DNA from: an uncultured Clostridium sp.
GTDB taxonomy: Bacteria; Bacillota; Clostridia; TANB77; CAG-508
Length of the DNA stretch: 64,000 nucleotides
Direction of reading: 5' to 3'
Assembly: GCA_947648905.1 (NCBI GenBank)
Contig: CANSPP010000001.1
Span: forward strand, 122,230 to 186,229
Part shown: positions 59,163 through 64,000 of the stretch, in pieces
Layout: each line of letters begins with the position of its first letter
Numbering within the stretch: the first letter of the stretch is position 1
Made by a program: the position numbers and the translations under genes
The notes under the pieces: model-generated
Databases searched by the model: none
Seen by the model: the letters and a program-made list of their open reading frames with translations, nothing else
Told to the model about the DNA's origin: nothing

Positions 59163-59732
59163 TTATACAGCATGTTTCAAAATTGATTTTTTTTGTAAAG
59201 GCACAACTCCTAAATAAACTATTAATAGCCCAACTTCTAAAATTATAATGTATGTAGTGAGTTCTGATTTTGCTTCGTTAAGAGCTTTTTCTTTTTCTGC
59301 TTGGTATTGAGCTTTTTGGTCTGTACTATATAGAGAATCTGCAAATTGGTCAAGCATTGTTAAACTTGTATTTGAACTAATAGCTTTATCAAACTTTTTA
59401 TGTGCATCATAAAAATTAAAAAATCCATTAATAATACAAACGATTACTGTAAAAATTAAAAGATTTCTAATTACTGTTGATACATCATTTCTATCAATTG
59501 CTCTTTTTTTAAATGTGGTAGAAATACTACATCTCCATATACAAAATACAGCTAATCCTTGAAGGATAATTGCTATAAATGCTATTAAAAGTTTTGAAGC
59601 TGATGATAGTGAAAGTACTATAAATGAATATACTATATTATAAAGTATAGCAAATAATATTCCATAAAGGAAAAATCCTCCAATTAATTCTCCAGTTATT
59701 TTTCCAACTGTTGCTATTTCCTTGTTTTCCAT
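59163..59732 (-). CDS. Four-helix membrane protein, unknown
   Basis: 189 aa with about four hydrophobic helices (near 15-35, 42-62, 85-105 and 160-180). The loop before the last helix is Lys/Glu-rich. The start has GAAAGGGGGGAAATAAT upstream. No family recognised. Confidence 0.6.
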   Translation of the reverse strand: MENKEIATVGKITGELIGGFFLYGILFAILYNIVYSFIVLSLSSASKLLIAFIAIILQGLAVFCIWRCSISTTFKKRAIDRNDVSTVIRNLLIFTVIVCIINGFFNFYDAHKKFDKAISSNTSLTMLDQFADSLYSTDQKAQYQAEKEKALNEAKSELTTYIIILEVGLLIVYLGVVPLQKKSILKHAV

Positions 59733-59803
59733 ATTATTTCCCCCCTTTCGAAATTATGATATTAAAACGTAAAGTTTATGTCAATAGTTAGATTGGTTTA
59801 AAC

Positions 59804-59833
59804 AAAAAAGAATGTCAGTAATGGCATTCTTTT
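59804..59833. terminator. Bidirectional terminator
   Basis: AAAAAAGAATG-TCAGTAATGG-CATTCTTTTT. Confidence 0.75.
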
Positions 59834-59904
59834 TACGTGCGTATTTTAGTAAAGTTGACAAAATTATAAAAATAGAGTAATATATTTTTGGAGAAAAACA
59901 ATAC

Positions 59905-59980
<76 letters not shown>

Positions 59981-60014
59981 AAATGGAAAAAACGAATAAA
60001 TTAGGCGAAAAGTA

Positions 60015-60044
60015 TTGATTTTTTTTGATAAACTCTAGTATAAT
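60015..60044 (+). promoter_or_regulatory. Promoter of candidate small RNA
   Basis: TTGATT (60015-60020), 18 nt and TATAAT (60039-60044). Confidence 0.6.
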
Positions 60045-60050
60045 ATTAAT

Positions 60051-60164
60051 GCAGATTGAAAGAAAAAATAATCTTCTAATATCTGTAAAAAGTGTTTTAA
60101 GATTTTGACCCACAAATAAGGGCACAAAAAGGACTAGAGCCGCTAACTCTAGTCTTTTACTTTA
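60051..60164 (+). ncRNA. Candidate small RNA with own promoter and terminator
   Basis: A transcript of about 110 nt would run from the promoter at 60015 to the terminator formed by GACTAGAG (60132-60139), CTCTAGTC (60147-60154) and the TTTTACTTT tail. It holds no open frame with a ribosome binding site. I do not recognise a family. It lies between tRNA-Arg and tadA. Confidence 0.45.
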
Positions 60165-60227
60165 GTCGAACATTTTTAATATTTTGTAAATGAGTACTAA
60201 AATTAATCAATGTAAAAAGGAACAAAT

Positions 60228-60686
60228 ATGGAAGAAAAATATATGAAAGAAGCCTTAAAAGAGGCAAAAAAAGCATATAACAAACTAGAAGTACCAGTAG
60301 GAGCAGTAATAGTAAAAGATGGAAAAATAATATCAAGAGCACATAACTTAAAAGAAACAAAATATGACACAACAAAACACGCAGAAATACTAGCAATACA
60401 AAAAGCAAGTAAGAAGCTAAACAGCTGGAGACTAATAGATTGTGAAATGTATGTAACATTAGAACCTTGTTCTATGTGTGCAGGAGCAATAATAAATTCA
60501 AGAATAAAAAAAGTACATATTGGAACTTTGGACGAAAAAACAGGGGCAGCAGGTTCAGTGTTAAATTTATTTGAAGATTACACATTTAATCATAAAGTGG
60601 AAGTAGAAAAAGGAATTATGAAAGAAGAATGTGAAAATTTACTAAAAGATTTTTTCAAAATGCTTAGAAAAATAAAGAAAAAATAA
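60228..60686 (+). CDS. tadA: tRNA-specific adenosine deaminase TadA
   Basis: 152 aa. The zinc and proton-relay motifs HAEILAIQKA and PCSMCAGAI are intact. It deaminates A34 of tRNA-Arg(ACG) to inosine, allowing that tRNA to read CGU, CGC and CGA but not CGG. This matters for the CGG observation in this window. AAAAGGAACAAAT precedes the ATG. Confidence 0.95.
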   Translation: MEEKYMKEALKEAKKAYNKLEVPVGAVIVKDGKIISRAHNLKETKYDTTKHAEILAIQKASKKLNSWRLIDCEMYVTLEPCSMCAGAIINSRIKKVHIGTLDEKTGAAGSVLNLFEDYTFNHKVEVEKGIMKEECENLLKDFFKMLRKIKKK

Positions 60687-60702
60687 TGCAGGGAGAAAAT
60701 AA

Positions 60703-61461
60703 ATGAAAGAAAAAATAAAATATATAATTGGAAAAAAATCATTCCATACTTGTGCAATAATTGTAATAGTAGCAGCACTATTATTTTTCTTAGGGATTAC
60801 AATATTAAAATATAGTGTAGAGGGCGAAACAAATATGCCATTCAATCTAAATAAAATAATTATAATAAGTTCATCAGAAGGAACAGAAAAAGATGCTGGT
60901 GAAAATAGATGGGCATTTAATATAAATCAAAATGCAGATATATATTTATATATAGAAAAAAATAAAAATTATAATGAACAAGAAGTAATAAAAAGCATTG
61001 TAATTGACAATATAAAAGTAGAAAAACAAGAAGAAAACGGGACAACAAATTTTTATAGACCTAATATAAATGAAACAGGAAGCACATTTAGCAATAGTGG
61101 AGAAAACTTGGTTGAAAATATAGAATATCAAGGAGCAATGGAAACAGACCTTAAAAATCTAAAAATTGGGAACCAAGGCGGAATTATAATTTTTAGATGC
61201 GCTAATAACAATATTGCAGAATATGTTTCAAATGAAGAAGTGATTGACCATAGCCAATTACTAAATAAAGCAGGAAAAACAGAGGAAAATTTGAAACAAA
61301 AAATTACATTTGATTTAAATATAAAAATAGAATCTGGTAAGGAATATAAAGCATCTATTGAATTAGATGTACCAGTGGAAGGACTGGTAGAAAGTGGAAG
61401 AGCAGCTTTGGAAATAACAGATTTAACAGATGTTGTTTTTAAGAGAATTAAAAATAATTAA
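60703..61461 (+). CDS. Membrane-anchored hypothetical protein
   Basis: 252 aa. One N-terminal membrane helix (about 14-38) is followed by a beta-rich outside domain (DIYLYIEKNKNYNEQEVI, GIIIFRCANN, SIELDVPVEGLVE). AGGGAGAAA precedes the ATG. It lies between tadA and the SRP RNA. No family recognised. Confidence 0.65.
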   Translation: MKEKIKYIIGKKSFHTCAIIVIVAALLFFLGITILKYSVEGETNMPFNLNKIIIISSSEGTEKDAGENRWAFNINQNADIYLYIEKNKNYNEQEVIKSIVIDNIKVEKQEENGTTNFYRPNINETGSTFSNSGENLVENIEYQGAMETDLKNLKIGNQGGIIIFRCANNNIAEYVSNEEVIDHSQLLNKAGKTEENLKQKITFDLNIKIESGKEYKASIELDVPVEGLVESGRAALEITDLTDVVFKRIKNN

Positions 61462-61477
61462 AAATTATATTTTTTAC

Positions 61478-61506
61478 TTGATTAAATATAAAATTCATTA
61501 TATAAT
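61478..61506 (+). promoter_or_regulatory. SRP RNA promoter
   Basis: TTGATT (61478-61483), 17 nt and TATAAT (61501-61506), directly upstream of the RNA. Confidence 0.75.
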
Positions 61507-61510
61507 ACAA

Positions 61511-61647
61511 ATGGTAAGTGCTTAATCTTTGTATGGAGAGTATACCAATAAAGACCTATGAATCTTGTCAGGTCCGGAAGGAAGCAGCAATAAGTAGTAA
61601 ATCTTTATGTGGAATGCTTTCCATAGAGAGATTAAAGCATCTACCAT
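61511..61647 (+). ncRNA. ffs: Signal recognition particle RNA (small bacterial SRP)
   Basis: It contains the conserved domain IV loop GTCAGGTCCGGAAGGAAGCA (61569-61588 approximately). Ends ATGGTA and TACCAT pair, with inner arms GCTTAATC/GATTAAAGC. A T-run follows. The tadA-ffs-dnaX order is the normal Firmicutes one. Length about 137 nt suggests the intermediate-size form. Confidence 0.92.
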
Positions 61648-61673
61648 TTTTTATAGTATAGGGATGTGAAAAA

Positions 61674-63293
61674 ATGGGGTACACAGCACTTTACAGAAAA
61701 TTTAGGCCACTTACATTTGAAGAAATTGTAGGGCAAGATCATATAACAAGAACACTAAAAAATCAAATAATAGCAGGAAGAGTAGGGCACGCATATCTAC
61801 TAAATGGAGGAAGGGGAACAGGAAAAACATCAGCAGCAAAAGTATTAGCAAGAGCAATAAACTGTCTAAATCCACAGGACGGAGAACCATGCAATGAATG
61901 TGAAATTTGCAAAGGAGCAATAAATGGTTCACTAACAGATATAGTAGAAATGGATGCTGCATCAAATAATAGTGTAGAGGACATAAGAGCTATTCGTGAA
62001 GAAGTAAATTTTCTACCAACAAAAGCAAAATATAGAGTATATATCATAGATGAGGTTCATATGCTATCAACGGGGGCTTTTAATGCATTATTAAAAACAT
62101 TAGAAGAGCCGCCAGAGCACGTTAAATTTATTTTAGCAACAACAGAACCGCAAAAATTGCCTGCAACAATTTTGTCAAGATGTCAAAGGTTTGACTTTAA
62201 AAGATTATCAAATGAAAGTATAATAAAAAGGTTAGAAATTGTATGCCAAAGAAGTAATATAGAAATTACAAAAGAAGCAATGAATATAATAGCTTCACTA
62301 GCAGATGGTGCAATGAGAGATGCACTATCAATACTAGAAAGATGTGTGCAAGATGGGGATAACAAAATTGATGAAGATAAAGTAAAAGATTTGGTAGGAA
62401 TTCCTAAAATAACATACATTCACAATATAATAAAATCAGTTATAGATTATGATATTGATAGTGTTTTAGAGAGTTTAGATATTGTATTAAATGAAGGAAA
62501 AGATATAACAAATTTATTATGGGAAATGATAAAATATACAAAAGATATTTTAGTATATAAAACATCTAAAAAACTTGAATTATACAGTCAAGAAGAATTA
62601 AAACAAATAGAAGAAATTGCAGGAAAAGTACCAAAAGAAAAATTGATTGATATAATATATAAACTTTCAGAATTAGAAAATGATATCAAATTTTCAACAC
62701 AAAAAACAATTATATTCCAAGCAGGAATAATAAAACTATGTAATAAACAAGCAGAGACAGGCGAAGACTTAGAAGAAAGAATTACAAAAATAGAAAAATA
62801 TTTAAAAAGTGGAAATGTTGCAATGGGTGCAGGCGTAGCAGTACAGATGAATGCAGTTCCACAAATGCCTAGAGTTACAACGCAAGCTCCAAGGAGTAGT
62901 ATGGCACCTCGCTTTAATACAAATAGAGCGACAAAAACACAAACGACAAAGAAATTTTCAAATAAATCAGAAGAATATTGGCCACAAATTGTAACAGATT
63001 TAAAACAAAGTGGGAAAATAGTTCTATATACAAATTTACTTGGAACAACCGCAAAAGAAATTAATGATATGACAGTTGGAATTGAATTTCCAAACGGAAT
63101 GACATCTTTTGGAAAAACAGTATTAGAAAAACAAGAAAATATAAGGGAAATATCAAATTTAGTTTCAATTGCGTGTGGAAAAGAAATGCAAATAAAATAT
63201 ATTGAAAAAAATAATCAGGTACATCAAATATCACAAGAAGAAAGTTTACAAAACTTAGCAAATGAGTCTGATATACCATTTAATATTATATAA
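61674..63293 (+). CDS. dnaX: DNA polymerase III gamma/tau subunit
   Basis: 539 aa. Walker A GGRGTGKTSAAK, zinc cysteines CLNPQDGEPCNECEIC, Walker B YIIDEVHML and sensor SRCQRFDF are all present. It drives clamp loading onto DNA. The C-terminal tau part (about 370-539) is short. I see no obvious slippery A-run making gamma. The GTG-AAAAA-ATG context at the start is typical, with AGGGATGTG upstream. Confidence 0.96.
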   Translation: MGYTALYRKFRPLTFEEIVGQDHITRTLKNQIIAGRVGHAYLLNGGRGTGKTSAAKVLARAINCLNPQDGEPCNECEICKGAINGSLTDIVEMDAASNNSVEDIRAIREEVNFLPTKAKYRVYIIDEVHMLSTGAFNALLKTLEEPPEHVKFILATTEPQKLPATILSRCQRFDFKRLSNESIIKRLEIVCQRSNIEITKEAMNIIASLADGAMRDALSILERCVQDGDNKIDEDKVKDLVGIPKITYIHNIIKSVIDYDIDSVLESLDIVLNEGKDITNLLWEMIKYTKDILVYKTSKKLELYSQEELKQIEEIAGKVPKEKLIDIIYKLSELENDIKFSTQKTIIFQAGIIKLCNKQAETGEDLEERITKIEKYLKSGNVAMGAGVAVQMNAVPQMPRVTTQAPRSSMAPRFNTNRATKTQTTKKFSNKSEEYWPQIVTDLKQSGKIVLYTNLLGTTAKEINDMTVGIEFPNGMTSFGKTVLEKQENIREISNLVSIACGKEMQIKYIEKNNQVHQISQEESLQNLANESDIPFNII

Positions 63294-63311
63294 AATAAGG
63301 AGGAAAATAAA

Positions 63312-63656
63312 ATGGCAAAAAGAGGTGGATTCCCAGGAGGTATGGGAGGATTTGGCGGAATGAACATAAACAGCTTAATGAAAGAAGCAAAAAAAATGCA
63401 AGCAGAAATGGAAAAATCACAAACAGAATTAGCAAGCAAAGAATTTGAGGCATCAGCAGGTGGAGGAGCAATATCAGTAAAAGTTTCTGGAGAAAAAATG
63501 ATTAAAGAAATAAAAATAAAACCAGAAGTAGTAGACCCAGAAGATGTAGAAATGTTAGAAGATTTAATGTTAACATGTGTTAATGAAGCTTTAAGAAAAG
63601 TAGATTCAGCACAAGCAGATTCACTTGGAAAATTTAATATACCAGGACTTATGTAA
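63312..63656 (+). CDS. YbaB/EbfC family nucleoid-associated protein
   Basis: 114 aa. Gly/Met-rich N-terminus ([14 protein letters not shown]), then [18 protein letters not shown] and the [22 protein letters not shown] core. It is a DNA-binding protein that usually stands between dnaX and recR, as here. AAGGAGG lies upstream. Confidence 0.95.
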   Translation: MAKRGGFPGGMGGFGGMNINSLMKEAKKMQAEMEKSQTELASKEFEASAGGGAISVKVSGEKMIKEIKIKPEVVDPEDVEMLEDLMLTCVNEALRKVDSAQADSLGKFNIPGLM

Positions 63657-63686
63657 TAGGATATAGCACTAACGGAGGAAGTAGAA

Positions 63687-64000
63687 ATGTCATTATATTC
63701 ACCATCAATAGAAAAATTAATAGAAAGTTTTGAAAGACTACCAAGCATAGGTCACAAAACAGCGGCAAGACTAGCATTTCATATGCTAAATGCCTCAGAA
63801 GAAGAAACAAATGAATTTATTTCTTCAATAGTGAATGCAAAGAAAAACTTAAAATATTGCAGTAAATGTTACAACATTTCAGACACAGATCCATGTAGCA
63901 TATGTGGAAATCCAAAAAGAGACCAAAGCATAATATGTGTAGTAGAAGATGTTAGAGATGTTATAGCAATGGAAAAGACACACGAATTTAAAGGAGTATA
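63687..64000 (+). CDS. recR: Recombination protein RecR (partial, 3' end outside window)
   Basis: First 104 aa only. Helix-hairpin-helix SFERLPSIGHKTAARLAFH and the zinc finger CSKCYNISDTDPCSIC are clear, followed by the beginning of the TOPRIM domain (IICVVEDVRDVIAMEKT). ACGGAGGAAG precedes the ATG. It works with RecF and RecO in gap repair. Confidence 0.95.
   Translation, partial: MSLYSPSIEKLIESFERLPSIGHKTAARLAFHMLNASEEETNEFISSIVNAKKNLKYCSKCYNISDTDPCSICGNPKRDQSIICVVEDVRDVIAMEKTHEFKGV

Overview
The window is about 64 kb of very A+T-rich DNA around a bacterial replication origin. The order dnaN-dnaA (minus strand), oriC, then rpmH-rnpA-yidD-yidC-jag-mnmE-mnmG-rsmG-parA-parB (plus strand) is the classic Firmicutes origin block. 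Sporulation genes (spoIIR, spmA/spmB, a GerMN protein, an AbrB/SpoVT-type regulator), Spo0A-box-like sites and a 2-hydroxyacyl-CoA dehydratase activator-like protein point to an anaerobic, endospore-forming Clostridia relative, probably an uncultured gut lineage. The lineage is inferred.

Layout. 1-1036: extremely A+T-rich non-coding DNA with a ~200 bp imperfect direct repeat. 1037-4588 (minus): a small operon with a CpaE/MinD-like ATPase and a split VirB4-like ATPase. 4598-5344: intergenic DNA with paired Spo0A-like boxes, short repeats and a long hairpin. 5345-11765 (minus): gyrB, recF, dnaN, dnaA with DnaA-box clusters. 11766-12168: oriC. 12169-21564 (plus): the rpmH-to-parB block plus a DUF4446 protein. 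21644-21879: two tRNA-Ser genes. 22671-38151 (plus): a 12-gene type IV secretion-like (T4SS) locus with four VirB2-like pilins, PrgI/VirB3-like, TraC-like, VirB4, VirB6-like, two VirB8/TcpC-like proteins and a very large multi-domain cell-wall hydrolase, but no relaxase or coupling protein. 38241-47596: ABC transporter, DnaJ-like, patatin, dehydratase activator, GerMN. 47659-59732: housekeeping and sporulation genes. 59905-64000: tRNA-Arg(CCT), tadA, SRP RNA, dnaX, ybaB and the start of recR.

Main observation. Three genes (mnmE, the VirB6-like gene and the giant hydrolase gene) are broken into frames that rejoin only by a +1 shift, at four sites. At all four the zero-frame codon at the break is CGG, preceded by an NNU codon, and skipping the C gives a glycine codon (GGA or GGU). 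Reading every CGG on the plus-strand genes and every CCG on the minus-strand genes by eye, I found no other in-frame CGG codon in any gene of the window, although CGT, CGC and CGA are used. This suggests that CGG is unassigned or hungry in this organism and that NNU-C-GGN sites are read by +1 frameshifting, in a core tRNA-modification gene and in the secretion locus. It is the observation most worth following.

Other points: the two VirB4-like gene pieces at 2145-4588 lack a usable AUG/GUG/UUG start but each has AUA at ideal spacing from a strong ribosome binding site. Two promoter-terminator or promoter-hairpin units (50894-51112 and 60015-60164) look like unannotated small RNAs, one of them beside paired Spo0A boxes. 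Several dispersed GGGACG-containing palindromes lie between genes.
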